DNA of 64,000 bases, taken from Nesterenkonia ebinurensis. GTDB taxonomy: Bacteria; Actinomycetota; Actinomycetes; Actinomycetales; Micrococcaceae. The position numbers and the translations under genes are program-made. Within the stretch, counting starts at the first letter, position 1. The number at the start of each line of letters is the position of its first letter. Shown here piece by piece: positions 49,102 to 58,369 of this stretch. The DNA is taken from assembly GCF_008711175.1 (NCBI RefSeq), contig NZ_VWNF01000048.1, forward strand, positions 1 to 64,000, written 5' to 3'. Below the pieces are notes generated by a model, which saw nothing but the letters and a program-made list of their open reading frames with translations, did not search any database and had not been told where the DNA came from.

Positions 49102-50391
49102 TCAGCTCGAGGTGAGCATCTGCAGCCAGCTCCGGCGTGCCGCCAGGGCGTCCTCGGCCTCTCGTCTGCGCTTGTCATCTCCGCTTGACTGCGCTTCAGC
49201 CAACTCTGCTTCCAGGCCAGCAATAGTGTCCTCAAGCTGAGAAATCATGTCTGACTGCCGGTCACTGCGAGCTGATTCACGCGGACTGCGAACAGTTCCT
49301 TCCGCTTCACGGAATGCGTCTTGAACCTCAGCAATTGCCTTTTCCATACGCTTGACATCAGCACGGGGCACTTTGCCTGCGGCATCCCATTCATCGAGCA
49401 GCTTGAAGTAGCGGTCACGCACGGCTGCCGGCTTGGTGAAGGGCATCAGCTCGTGGAGTTTGCCGAGAATCTCTTCCTTCTTCTTGAGGTTCTCAGCGTA
49501 TTCGGCGTCGATCTTGGCATTGGCTGCATCGCGTGCTGAGAAGAAGACATCCTGGGCGGCGCGGAATCGCTTCCACTGGGAATCTTCGGTCTTGCGCGGG
49601 CCTCTGCCCAGCGCTTTCCACTGATCCATCAGCCGGTGGTAGGCCTTGGTGGTGGGTCCGTACTCAGTGGAGCCGGAGAGCTTCTCCGCCTCGGCGATGA
49701 GCTCGTCCTTGGCTCGTTTGATCTCTGCGGCCTCCTTATCGCGGCGGACAAAGAATGCCTTGCGGCTGCGCTCGAAGCTGCTGCGCGCATCCCTGAACCG
49801 CTTCCACAGCGGATCCTCTTGGGCTTTGGTCAGCCGGGGCGGGGTGCGCTGCTCAGTCTTCCACTGCTCGAACAGCTCGTTGAGCTGCTCCTGGGCGGAC
49901 TTCCAATGGGTGCTCTCGGAGTCACTGACGGCCAGGGCTTCGGCAGCAGCCACGATCTCCTCGCGCTTGGCGATCTTGGCCTCCACGGCGGCCTGCTGCT
50001 GCTTATCCTCCTCGGCGGCAATCGCTGCGATGCCGGTCCCCACCTCGGTGAGCAGCCCGCGCAGGTCCTCCACATCGCCGAGCCAAGTGCCGTTCTCCAG
50101 CTCTTTGACCAACTGCTGGCGGCTGAAGCGCAGGTGGGCTGCAGAGTCAGCGTGGGTGGCCACCCGGGCAGCCAGCAGCAGCGCCCGGTTGTAGAGGTCG
50201 TCGAACTTGCGCACAAAGTACTGCAGCGCCTGATCCTTGTCTCCGGCGGAGTACTGGCCGATGTGGACCTCTTCGCCGCCCTCCTCAGTGGGCAGAGCAT
50301 AGACATGGCCCTCGTCATCGACCCGGGCATGGTCCCGGATCGCTTCCAGCGGGGTCTGGTGATAGTTCGGCTTGACTGCAGCAGGACTCAT
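49102..50391 (-). CDS. DUF349 domain-containing protein
   Basis: 429 aa from the ATG at 50391. It is a charged, helix-rich protein with several DUF349 repeats (W-K-x2-G-x-x-P-R-x-x-x..LWxRFRxA pattern, for example SAQEQLNELFEQWKTEQR, PLWKRFRDARSSF, MDQWKALGRGPRK, QWKRFRAAQDVFF) and a C-terminal coiled coil. Its function is not established. It is divergent from hisS, a common actinobacterial arrangement. Confidence 0.9.
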   Translation of the reverse strand: MSPAAVKPNYHQTPLEAIRDHARVDDEGHVYALPTEEGGEEVHIGQYSAGDKDQALQYFVRKFDDLYNRALLLAARVATHADSAAHLRFSRQQLVKELENGTWLGDVEDLRGLLTEVGTGIAAIAAEEDKQQQAAVEAKIAKREEIVAAAEALAVSDSESTHWKSAQEQLNELFEQWKTEQRTPPRLTKAQEDPLWKRFRDARSSFERSRKAFFVRRDKEAAEIKRAKDELIAEAEKLSGSTEYGPTTKAYHRLMDQWKALGRGPRKTEDSQWKRFRAAQDVFFSARDAANAKIDAEYAENLKKKEEILGKLHELMPFTKPAAVRDRYFKLLDEWDAAGKVPRADVKRMEKAIAEVQDAFREAEGTVRSPRESARSDRQSDMISQLEDTIAGLEAELAEAQSSGDDKRRREAEDALAARRSWLQMLTSS

Positions 50392-50427
50392 GCATCCAAG
50401 CGTACCGTGATGTCTGCCTGCGATGCG

Positions 50428-50433
50428 TATGAT
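50428..50433 (+). promoter_or_regulatory. Candidate -10 box for hisS
   Basis: TATGAT in the 99-bp DUF349/hisS divergent gap, about 58 nt before the hisS ATG. A good -35 is not apparent. Confidence 0.3.
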
Positions 50434-50490
50434 GGGGTGGTTTGGCATATAGCCTATGACCCCCACCTGTTCAAGGAGTGTTGAGCACCT

Positions 50491-51855
50491 ATGGCGAGAA
50501 CCGCCTCTCTCTCCGGCTACCTCGAGCTGCTTCCAGCCGAGCGGCTGGTGGAGCTGCATATGCTCGACACTCTGCGTGAGGTCTTCGAGGCCCACGGCTA
50601 CTCCAACCTGGAGACCCGTGCCGTGGAGACGGTGGACACCCTGCTGCAGAAGGGTGAGATCGACAAGGAGATCTACGCGGTCTCCAGAATTCACGACGAC
50701 GCCGGCTCCGGCAGAGAGCCCAAATTGGCTCTTCGCTTTGACAACACGGTGCCCTTCGCCCGCTATGTCACCGAGAACGCCGGATACCTGACCTTTCCCT
50801 ACCGCCGATACCAGATCCAGAAGGTGTGGCGGGGCGAGCGGCCCCAGGCCGGACGGTTCCGCGAGTTCACCCAGGCCGATATCGACATTGTGGGCGACGG
50901 CGCCCTGAGCACCCGGGCTGATGTGGAGATCGCTGTGGTGATGGCAAAAGCCCTGGATGCCTTGCAGATCGGTGAGTTCACCCTTCGAGTCAACAGCCGT
51001 AAGCTTTCTGAAGGCTTCTACCGGGCAATCGGCTTGGAAGACACCGCCGCGGTACTGCGCGCGGTGGACAAGCTGGAGAAGATCGGGGCGTCCCGAGTCG
51101 CCGTAGAACTGGCTGAGACCGCCGGCGCCACTGAGGAGCAGACGCAGAAGGCGCTGGCCCTGGCACAGATCCGCACATCAGACACCTCGTTCGCCGATCA
51201 GGTCCGCGCTCTTCTGACCGACGGTGCCGACCCGGCAGCTCTGGACACTTCGCTTCTGGAGGAGGGCCTGGCCGAACTCACTGAGGTGATGAGTGAACTC
51301 AACGTCAGGGTTCCCGGCCGCGCCGAGGCTGACCTCTCGATCGCCCGCGGCCTGGACTACTACACCGGCACGGTGGTGGAGACGGTGCTGTCTGGACACG
51401 AGGAGCTGGGCTCGATCTGCTCCGGAGGCCGCTACGAGTCCTTGGCGAGCAAGGGCAAGCGGACATTCCCCGGCGTCGGGCTCTCCATTGGGGTGACCCG
51501 GCTGCTGAGTGCCCTGATCGATTCAGGTGAGTTGGCGGCGTCGCGCTCTGTGCCCACTGCGGTGTACGTGACTCTGCGCTCAGACGAAGACTGGGCTGCG
51601 GCACAGGACGTGGCCGATCAGCTGCGCGCCCGGGGCATCAGCGCCGAGGTCGCCTTCAGCGCGGAGAAGTTCGGCAAGCAGATCAAGTACGCTGACCGAC
51701 GTGGCATCCCGTTCGTGTGGTTCACCGATCAAGACGGCAGCCACGAGATCAAGGACATCCGCTCCGGTGACCAGGCACCGGCCGATCCGGCCAGCTGGGC
51801 CCCGCCGGCTGAAGACATCATCCCCAAGATCGTTCGTAAGACTGAAGGACTTTAA
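50491..51855 (+). CDS. hisS: Histidyl-tRNA synthetase
   Basis: 454 aa. A class II synthetase: motif 2 appears as [26 protein letters not shown] and motif 3 as [12 protein letters not shown]; the histidine-specific LDYYTG is at about residues 288-293. AAGGAG lies about 12 nt before the ATG. It is followed 11 bp later by aspS, so they are likely co-transcribed. Confidence 0.96.
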   Translation: MARTASLSGYLELLPAERLVELHMLDTLREVFEAHGYSNLETRAVETVDTLLQKGEIDKEIYAVSRIHDDAGSGREPKLALRFDNTVPFARYVTENAGYLTFPYRRYQIQKVWRGERPQAGRFREFTQADIDIVGDGALSTRADVEIAVVMAKALDALQIGEFTLRVNSRKLSEGFYRAIGLEDTAAVLRAVDKLEKIGASRVAVELAETAGATEEQTQKALALAQIRTSDTSFADQVRALLTDGADPAALDTSLLEEGLAELTEVMSELNVRVPGRAEADLSIARGLDYYTGTVVETVLSGHEELGSICSGGRYESLASKGKRTFPGVGLSIGVTRLLSALIDSGELAASRSVPTAVYVTLRSDEDWAAAQDVADQLRARGISAEVAFSAEKFGKQIKYADRRGIPFVWFTDQDGSHEIKDIRSGDQAPADPASWAPPAEDIIPKIVRKTEGL

Positions 51856-51866
51856 GGAAGGACGCT

Positions 51867-53636
51867 GTGCTCCGCACACACACCACCGGCGAGATCAACG
51901 CCGAGCTGATTGGCCAGACCGTGACCCTGACCGGATGGGTGGCCCGCCGCCGAGACCACGGCGGCGTGGCATTTCTGGACCTGCGTGATGCCACTGGCAT
52001 CGCCCAGGTGGTGGTGCGTGATGAGGCTGACTTCGATCCGCTGCGCAATGAGTGGGTGCTGAGGATCCTCGGCACCGTGGAGCGCCGTCCGGCCGGCAAT
52101 GAGAACCCGAACCTGTCCTCGGGCGAGGTGGAGGTCATCGCTGAGACCGTTGAGGTGCTCAACGCTGCTGCCGCGCTTCCGTTCCAAATCGATGCCCATG
52201 TGGAGGTCGGCGAGGAGGCCCGGCTGCGTCACCGCTACCTGGACCTGCGCCGTGCGGGTCCGGCCAAGGCGATCCGGCTGCGCTCGGAGGCCAACCGGGT
52301 GGCCCGCGAGGTGCTGCACAGTGAGGGCTTCATTGAGGTGGAGACTCCCACGCTGACCCGCTCCACCCCTGAGGGGGCACGTGACTTCCTGGTCCCGGCA
52401 CGCCTGGCACCCGGTTCCTGGTACGCACTGCCGCAGTCCCCGCAGCTGTTCAAGCAACTGCTGCAGGTCGGCGGGGTGGAGAAGTACTACCAGCTGGCCC
52501 GCTGCTACCGCGATGAGGATTTCCGAGCCGACCGGCAGCCGGAGTTCACCCAGCTGGACATTGAGGCCTCCTTTGTGGAGCAGGCCGATGTGCTTGCTGT
52601 GGGCGAGAAGGTCATTGCCGCGCTGTGGAAGCTGATCGGGGTTGAGGTGGCCCTCCCCATCCCGCACATCACCTATGCCGAGGCCATGGCGAAGTACGGT
52701 TCGGATAAGCCGGATCTGCGGTTCGGCCTGGAGCTGACCGAGCTAACTGAGTATTTCAAAGACACTCCGTTCCGGGTGTTCCGGGCCCCCTATGTGGGCG
52801 CTGTGGTGATGCCTGGCGGCGCCTCCCAGCCGCGGCGCACCCTGGACGCCTGGCAGGAATGGGCCAAGCAGCGTGGCGCCAAGGGCCTGGCCTACGTACT
52901 GGTGACCGAGGACGGTGAGCTGGGCGGCCCGGTGGCTAAGAACCTCTCTGATGCGGAGAAGGCCGGGCTGGCTGAGGCTGTGGGAGCTAAGCCCGGTGAT
53001 TGCATCTTCTTCGCCGCCGATGAGACCAAGTCGGCCCGGGCGCTGCTGGGTGCGGCCCGCAATGAGATCGCCGAGCGGGTGGGGCTGATTGAGCCCGGCT
53101 CTTGGTCCTTCGTATGGGTAGTGGATGCCCCGATGTTTGAGCCTGCTGCGGATGCCAAGGCAGCCGGCGACGTCGCTGTCGGTTCTGGCGCCTGGACCGC
53201 TGTGCACCATGCCTTCACCGCACCGAAACCTGAGTGGGCTGACACCTTTGACCAGAACCCGGGTGAGGCGCTGACCAATGCCTTCGACCTGGTGTGCAAC
53301 GGCAATGAGATCATCGGTGGCTCGATGCGTATCCACCAGCGTGAGATGCAGGAACGGGTGTTCCGAGTCATGGGGATCTCCCAGGAGGAGGCGCAGGAGA
53401 AGTTCGGTTTCCTGCTGGATGCCTTCAAGTACGGAGCTCCCCCGCACGGCGGCATTGCCTTCGGCTGGGACCGGGTGGTGGCACTGCTGGCCGGGGAGGA
53501 GTCGATCCGGGAGGTGATCGCCTTCCCGAAGACCGGTGGCGGCTACGATCCGCTGACCGCCGCTCCGGCCCCGATCACCCCGGCGCAGCGCAAGGAAGCC
53601 GGGGTCGATGCCAAGCCGGAGCCGAAGAGCGAGTAG
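51867..53636 (+). CDS. aspS: Aspartyl-tRNA synthetase (probably Asx-type)
   Basis: 589 aa from a GTG with GGAAGGAC upstream. The N-terminal OB-fold ([21 protein letters not shown]) is followed by class II motif 2 ([24 protein letters not shown]), a GAD insertion domain and motif 3 ([15 protein letters not shown]). Whether it also charges tRNA-Asn depends on residues not analysed here. Confidence 0.96.
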   Translation: MLRTHTTGEINAELIGQTVTLTGWVARRRDHGGVAFLDLRDATGIAQVVVRDEADFDPLRNEWVLRILGTVERRPAGNENPNLSSGEVEVIAETVEVLNAAAALPFQIDAHVEVGEEARLRHRYLDLRRAGPAKAIRLRSEANRVAREVLHSEGFIEVETPTLTRSTPEGARDFLVPARLAPGSWYALPQSPQLFKQLLQVGGVEKYYQLARCYRDEDFRADRQPEFTQLDIEASFVEQADVLAVGEKVIAALWKLIGVEVALPIPHITYAEAMAKYGSDKPDLRFGLELTELTEYFKDTPFRVFRAPYVGAVVMPGGASQPRRTLDAWQEWAKQRGAKGLAYVLVTEDGELGGPVAKNLSDAEKAGLAEAVGAKPGDCIFFAADETKSARALLGAARNEIAERVGLIEPGSWSFVWVVDAPMFEPAADAKAAGDVAVGSGAWTAVHHAFTAPKPEWADTFDQNPGEALTNAFDLVCNGNEIIGGSMRIHQREMQERVFRVMGISQEEAQEKFGFLLDAFKYGAPPHGGIAFGWDRVVALLAGEESIREVIAFPKTGGGYDPLTAAPAPITPAQRKEAGVDAKPEPKSE

Positions 53637-54030
53637 CCCAGGAGGCGCATCTTGCGCCTTCGAGCTTGGTCAGCCAGCCTGTCCAGCGGGTCTCTGCTGC
53701 TGATTTCCTGTGCTGAAAACGGCCCTGAAGCCGAAGACGGATCTGGGGGCGGCGGGGACTCCCACCGTCATGCATGGCACCACCAGCCCGACAGACGGGC
53801 CGAGTCTCCCAGCACATCGCTGCCTGCGGTATTGAGTATGATGGACAGCGGCGATGCGCCTCGCCGAACCTTCTGCACCTGATGCTCGCGCTGTCAGGGG
53901 CCGCGTAAGCGGCGGAGGCAAAGGGGACCATGAGTGCTCGGCGTGCGGAACAACCGGACACCCGTTGACAACAGGCACATGTCCTGCGGGCGCGAGCCGC
54001 TGACCTGCGCCTGTAGAGACGGAGAAACCG
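53637..54030. other. Gene-free stretch between aspS and the DUF4287-like gene
   Basis: 394 bp with no convincing coding frame. A TTGACA at 53965-53970 could be a -35 element, but no good -10 follows. Nothing else was recognised. Confidence 0.4.
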
Positions 54031-54708
54031 ATGACCGCCCAAGAATCTCTGAAGAAGCGCATCCGCGCCCGGATGGCTAAGACCGGCGAGCGCTACACTG
54101 CGGCACGGTCCGCACTGCTCGCACAGACCGATCCCGCACCCGCCGGCTCCGGCTGGGTCTCCTCCCCCGATGTCAGCAGCAAGAAGATCCGTGAGAACAC
54201 CGGCAACGGCTGGGACGAGTGGGTTGCCCTGATCGACGCCGGACCAGGGCGGGAGGCCGGACACACCGCCATCGCCGCCTGGGTAGTTGAGGAGCACGGC
54301 GTGGACGGCTGGTGGGCCCAGGGAGTGACCGTCGGCTATGAGCGGATCACCGGCCTACGGCTGCCTGGCCAGATGAAGGATGGAACCTTCACCGTTTCGC
54401 GCACTAAGACACTCGACCTGGCGGGCACACAGTTCCGCGCGATGCTCAACGACGACGACGCCCGCGCTTCACTGCTGCCGGGACTCACCTCAGCAGCCCG
54501 CTCCAAGCCCACCACCAAGGCGCCGAAGTTCTCGATCGCCGATGCGGATTCCGGCGAGACCCTCGGCATCCTGCAGTTCCGTGTGGAGCCGGCATCATCA
54601 GGATGCAAGCTCGTGGTGACTCACGAGAAGCTTCCAAACCCGCAGGGAGCCCAGGCCTGGAAGCAGTACTGGAGTGACTGGCTCGAGGACCTTGCCGCTC
54701 AGGACTGA
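54031..54708 (+). CDS. DUF4287-like plus SRPBCC-like domain protein
   Basis: 225 aa. Residues 1-40 (LKKRIRARMAKTGERYTAARSALL) and about 50-110 (GNGWDEWVALIDA, AIAAWVVEEHGVDGWWAQGVTVGYE) match DUF4287-like sequences seen in actinobacterial SRPBCC proteins. Residues about 115-225 (FTVSRTKTLDLAGTQFRAML...LQFRVEPASSGCKLVVTHEKL) look like an AHSA1/SRPBCC ligand-binding domain. The function is unknown. It stands alone between aspS and rarA. Confidence 0.72.
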   Translation: MTAQESLKKRIRARMAKTGERYTAARSALLAQTDPAPAGSGWVSSPDVSSKKIRENTGNGWDEWVALIDAGPGREAGHTAIAAWVVEEHGVDGWWAQGVTVGYERITGLRLPGQMKDGTFTVSRTKTLDLAGTQFRAMLNDDDARASLLPGLTSAARSKPTTKAPKFSIADADSGETLGILQFRVEPASSGCKLVVTHEKLPNPQGAQAWKQYWSDWLEDLAAQD

Positions 54709-54847
54709 ACTCGGCGCCGATCAGAGGTTCCGCCGGCAGACGCTGCCGTTGTGGGCATGTGCGAGGGTGCGTACTGGGCAAGTCTGGCGGAGTGGAGCAC
54801 ATCCCGGAGGCATATGTGACCGAGCCAGGCGCAGAACCGGGTAGGTA

Positions 54848-55024
54848 TCAGCGTGCGGTGCAAGAGAGCGGGCCGCGGACCGAGACCACCAGATCCTCAC
54901 CGCTGGCGCCCACCTGAATCTCCAGGTCGAAGGGGTACTGCTCAGTCTCTTGAAGCTCCTCACCGGTGTGGTGATGCAGGGCCTGGTAGCTGATCTCTGC
55001 GCGCTCTGGTGTGGGGGACGGCAA
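54848..55024 (-). CDS. Possible small protein opposite the rarA start
   Basis: 58 codons from a TTG at 55024 (the open frame extends to 55063). Third codon positions are strongly G/C, and the translated sequence ([20 protein letters not shown]...VVSVRGPL) looks protein-like rather than a shadow. It matches no family I recognise. It could be the remains of a larger gene. Bases 54709-54847 contain nothing recognised. Confidence 0.35.
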   Translation of the reverse strand: MPSPTPERAEISYQALHHHTGEELQETEQYPFDLEIQVGASGEDLVVSVRGPLSCTAR

Positions 55025-55038
55025 GTAGGCTTGGACCC

Positions 55039-56424
55039 ATGAGTGGCGATCTCTTCTCCGCACCCCAGGAAGACAACGACGCCGTCCCCTCGCCTGAACA
55101 GGTGGAGGGGCGGCGTCGTCATACTCCGCTGGCAGTGCGGATGCGGCCGCGCTCCCTGGATGAGGTGGTGGGCCAGCAGCATCTGCTGAAGGGTGGCTCC
55201 CCGCTGCGCGTGCTGGCTGAAGGGACCAGTGGACCGGCTGGGCCCAGCTCAGTGATCCTCTATGGGCCCCCGGGCACCGGCAAGACCACCATCGCGCACG
55301 TGATCGCCCGGGGCGGCACCCGGAAGTTCGTGGAGCTCTCAGCGATCCGGGCCGGAGTCAAGGATGTGCGCCAGGTAATGGACTCCGCCCTGGCGGACCG
55401 GGACCTGCGGGGACTGACCACCGTACTGTTCCTCGATGAGATCCACCGGTTCAACAAGGCCCAGCAGGATGCGCTGCTGCCCGGGGTGGAGAACGGCTGG
55501 GTCATCCTGGTGGCCGCCACCACGGAGAATCCCAGCTTCAGCGTGGTGGCGCCTCTGCTCTCCAGGTCCCTGCTGCTCACCCTTACCTCCCTGAGCCGGG
55601 AGGATCTGGACGGCCTGGTGGACCGGGCCTTGGTCGAAGAGCGCGGACTGGCCGGGAAGTTCAGCCTGGCGGATACGGCTCGGGACCATATTCTGCGCGT
55701 CTCTGGAGGAGATGGCCGCCGGGTGCTGACCACTCTGGAGGCTGCCGCCGCAGTCGCCGCCGGCCGGGATGCGGAGACCATCACCGCTGATGATGCCGAA
55801 CAGGCCGCAGACTTTGCCGTACAGCGCTACGACAGGGACGGCGATCAGCACTATGACATCATCTCGGCGTTCATCAAGTCGCTGCGCGGCTCCGATGTGG
55901 ATGCCGCGCTGCACTACCTGGCCCGGATGATCGTGGCCGGGGAGGACCCCCGGTTCATCGCCCGTCGGCTGGTGATCGCCGCCAGCGAGGAGGTGGCGAT
56001 GGCGGACCCGGCTGCTCTGCAGACTGCGGTGGCTGCCGCCCAGGCGGTGCAGCTGATCGGGATGCCCGAGGGCAGGATCATTCTGGCTCAGGCCACAGTG
56101 CATATCGCCACCGCCCCGAAGTCCAACGCCAGCTACAAGGCCTTGGATGCGGCGATCGCTGATGTGCGTGCGGGCAAGGGAGCACCGGTGCCAGCGCATC
56201 TGCGCGATACGCACTACAAGGGGGCGGAGCGATTAGGACACGGCCAAGGCTACGTGTACGCACATGACGCTCCACACCATGTGGCAGCCCAGCAGTACGC
56301 CCCAGACGATCTGCTGGGCGTTGATTACTACTCGCCCACCGGCAACGGTAATGAACGAACCCTGGCCGAGCGCCTGGCCAAGCTGCGTAGCATCATCCGA
56401 GAGGAAACCGACAGCCCGCGGTAG
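55039..56424 (+). CDS. rarA: Replication-associated recombination protein A (AAA ATPase)
   Basis: 461 aa from the ATG at 55039. A TAGGCT box at 55026-55031, 7 nt upstream, suggests a leaderless transcript. Walker [10 protein letters not shown] is at about 75-83, Walker [15 protein letters not shown] near 132, and the C-terminal MgsA-type domain contains [26 protein letters not shown]. It acts at stalled replication forks. Codons 13-27 are encoded by a strong palindrome (listed separately). It is usually followed by rpsD and alaS; here it is not. Confidence 0.95.
   Translation: MSGDLFSAPQEDNDAVPSPEQVEGRRRHTPLAVRMRPRSLDEVVGQQHLLKGGSPLRVLAEGTSGPAGPSSVILYGPPGTGKTTIAHVIARGGTRKFVELSAIRAGVKDVRQVMDSALADRDLRGLTTVLFLDEIHRFNKAQQDALLPGVENGWVILVAATTENPSFSVVAPLLSRSLLLTLTSLSREDLDGLVDRALVEERGLAGKFSLADTARDHILRVSGGDGRRVLTTLEAAAAVAAGRDAETITADDAEQAADFAVQRYDRDGDQHYDIISAFIKSLRGSDVDAALHYLARMIVAGEDPRFIARRLVIAASEEVAMADPAALQTAVAAAQAVQLIGMPEGRIILAQATVHIATAPKSNASYKALDAAIADVRAGKGAPVPAHLRDTHYKGAERLGHGQGYVYAHDAPHHVAAQQYAPDDLLGVDYYSPTGNGNERTLAERLAKLRSIIREETDSPR
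55076..55119. repeat. 15-bp stem hairpin within the rarA 5' coding region
   Basis: ACGACGCCGtCCCCTC (55076-55091) pairs with GAGGGGCGGCGTCGT (55105-55119), all 15 pairs with a single bulged T; the 13-nt loop holds CCTG-AA-CAGG. The right arm contains an exact inverted copy of the dispersed ACGACGCCGCCCC motif, the left arm a copy with one inserted T. Confidence 0.75.
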
Positions 56425-56504
56425 AGTCGCGATGAGGGTTCCCGCCTCAGTCAGCGCCCTGCCTGCACCTGCTTGCGCGCTCGTCGCGCCGCCACAAACA
56501 TACA

Positions 56505-56566
56505 GTGGTCACCTACGACGACGTGCTGGACTGTTTTCAGGCCAAAATATCGTCGCAAGAGACCAC
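56505..56566. repeat. 62-bp imperfect palindrome between rarA and qcrB
   Basis: Centred at 56535.5 on a TTTT loop: CTG/CAG, TGG/CCA, CGACGA (56516-56521)/TCGTCG (56550-56555) and GTGGTC (56505-56510)/GACCAC (56561-56566), separated by symmetric internal loops of 1, 5 and 5 nt. It lies in the convergent gap with another hairpin 17 bp further on. Confidence 0.55.
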
Positions 56567-56582
56567 CGAATGAGAAAGCGCT

Positions 56583-56599
56583 GCTCGGCGCAGCCGAGC
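56583..56599. terminator. Hairpin, probable bidirectional terminator
   Basis: GCTCGGC-GCA-GCCGAGC, a perfect 7-bp stem with a 3-nt loop in the rarA/qcrB convergent gap. There is no T-tract, as is common for actinobacterial terminators. Confidence 0.45.
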
Positions 56600-56647
56600 G
56601 AGACAGACCCCTACCGTCAGGCAGCAGAGGTCTGCGGTACCTGGACC

Positions 56648-58369
56648 CTAGTGCTGTTCGATGGCACCGCGGGACTGGGCGGCCTCTAGCCCTTCGGAGT
56701 GGTCATCGTGGCCGTGGTGTTCTAGAGCCTCCAAGTACTCTTCACGGGTCACCGGCTCCACACGGTCCTCGAACCACATGCGGTTCAGCCGGGCACGCAG
56801 CTTCTCTGTCCGGGTGACCTTGCCCTTGGCATTGGTCTTCGGGCCGCTGGGTTCGGGAGCCTCGTAGGAGACCAGGGTCCAGAACTCGTACTCGCTGGGC
56901 AGCTTGTGCTTCTCGCTGAAGCCGCCCTCGGGGCTGACCTCGATCACACCGGCCTCGTGGCCGTGCAGGGCGACCTCCCGGTCCTTGCGCTGCAGAGCCA
57001 GGCAGATCCGCTTGGTGAGGATATAGGCGATCACCGGCCCCAGGAAGAACAGCACTCTGGACCAATAGGTAATGTCGTTGAGACTGAGTCCGAAATGGGT
57101 GGCGATCAGGTCATTGGACCCCATGCCCCACATGATGAGGTAGTTGGTCATCACCGCGGCACCGAAGGCGGTGCGGGTGGGAGCATTGCGTGGACGGTCC
57201 AGCAGATGATGCTCCTTCTTGTCCCCGGTGATCCAGGCCTCGATCCAGGGCCAGATGAACATGCCCAGGAAGATCAGCGCCACCGGGATCATCGGGATCA
57301 GCACCGGGGTGGCTACGGAGTTACCACCCCACGGGGTGGGGATGTTGAACTCCAGTGGGATCGGGCCCAGGTAACCGGGCATCAGGCGCAGCACACCTTC
57401 GAAGGGGCCAATGTACCAGTCGGGCTGGGCACCGGCCTGCACTGGTGAGGGATCGTAGGGCCCGTAATTCCACAGTGCGTTGATCTGGAAAGTCCCGGCG
57501 ATCAGGCACAGAATGCCCAGCACGATGAAGAAGAACCCGCCGGCCTTGGCCGCATACACCGGACCGATCGGGTAGCCGACCACGTTGCGCTCCGTGCGAC
57601 CCGGCCCCGGGTACTGGGTGTGCTTATGGGTGACCACCATGAACAGGTGGACCGCGATCAGGATCAGGATCAGCGCCGGGATGATGAAGATGTGCAGGGT
57701 GTACAGCCTGGGAATGACCTCATTGCCGGGGAACTCACCGCCGAAGAGGAAGAAGCTGATGTAGGTGCCCACCACCGGGATGGCTTTGAGCATACCGTCG
57801 ATAATGCGCAGCCCGTTTCCGGAGAGCACCTCATCAGGCAGCGAGTAGCCGGTGAAGCCGGCGCCGAGGCCCAGGATCAGCAAGGCAGAGCCGACCACCC
57901 AGTTCAACTCGCGCGGTTTGCGGAAGGCGCCGGTAAAGAACACACGCAGCATGTGCACGCTCATCGCCAGCACGAACAGCAGAGCAGCCCAGTGGTGCAG
58001 CTGGCGCATGAAGAGTCCGCCACGCACGTCAAAGCTGAGCTCCAGGGCAGTGGCATAGGCCATGGACATCTCCAGGCCCTGCAGCGGGGCATAGGAGCCG
58101 GAGTAGCGGGTGGTGGACATGGAGGGATCGAACCAGAAGGTCAAAAACGCCCCGGAGAGCACGGTGATGATGAAGCTGTAGAGCGCCACCTCACCGAACA
58201 TGAAGGTCCAGTGGTCCGGGAAGACTTTGCGCCCGAACTCACGAACCATGCCGGTGCCCCCTACGCGGGTGTCCACATAGTTGGTGATCCGGCCGGTGCG
58301 GGTCTTCGGCTGGTACTGGTCAACCTCGAGGTACTGGACCTCGGTGTACTTCTCTTTGGAGGCACTCAT
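56648..58369 (-). CDS. qcrB: Cytochrome bc1 complex cytochrome b subunit
   Basis: 573 aa. Haem-ligand His pairs sit in helices II and IV (HHWAALLFVLAMSVHMLRVFF; IALILILIAVHLFMVVTHKH-type segment). The Qo-site motif is PDWY (QPDWYIGP), the actinobacterial form of PEWY. About eight membrane helices are followed by a 130-residue hydrophilic C-terminal extension typical of actinobacteria. It transfers electrons from menaquinol. It overlaps qcrA by 4 bp (ATGA). Confidence 0.96.
   Translation of the reverse strand: MSASKEKYTEVQYLEVDQYQPKTRTGRITNYVDTRVGGTGMVREFGRKVFPDHWTFMFGEVALYSFIITVLSGAFLTFWFDPSMSTTRYSGSYAPLQGLEMSMAYATALELSFDVRGGLFMRQLHHWAALLFVLAMSVHMLRVFFTGAFRKPRELNWVVGSALLILGLGAGFTGYSLPDEVLSGNGLRIIDGMLKAIPVVGTYISFFLFGGEFPGNEVIPRLYTLHIFIIPALILILIAVHLFMVVTHKHTQYPGPGRTERNVVGYPIGPVYAAKAGGFFFIVLGILCLIAGTFQINALWNYGPYDPSPVQAGAQPDWYIGPFEGVLRLMPGYLGPIPLEFNIPTPWGGNSVATPVLIPMIPVALIFLGMFIWPWIEAWITGDKKEHHLLDRPRNAPTRTAFGAAVMTNYLIMWGMGSNDLIATHFGLSLNDITYWSRVLFFLGPVIAYILTKRICLALQRKDREVALHGHEAGVIEVSPEGGFSEKHKLPSEYEFWTLVSYEAPEPSGPKTNAKGKVTRTEKLRARLNRMWFEDRVEPVTREEYLEALEHHGHDDHSEGLEAAQSRGAIEQH

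Noticed and set aside
53575-54297. Minus-strand frame over the aspS 3' end and following gap
   Set aside because: Overlaps the aspS end and the DUF4287-like gene on the opposite strand, with no domain.
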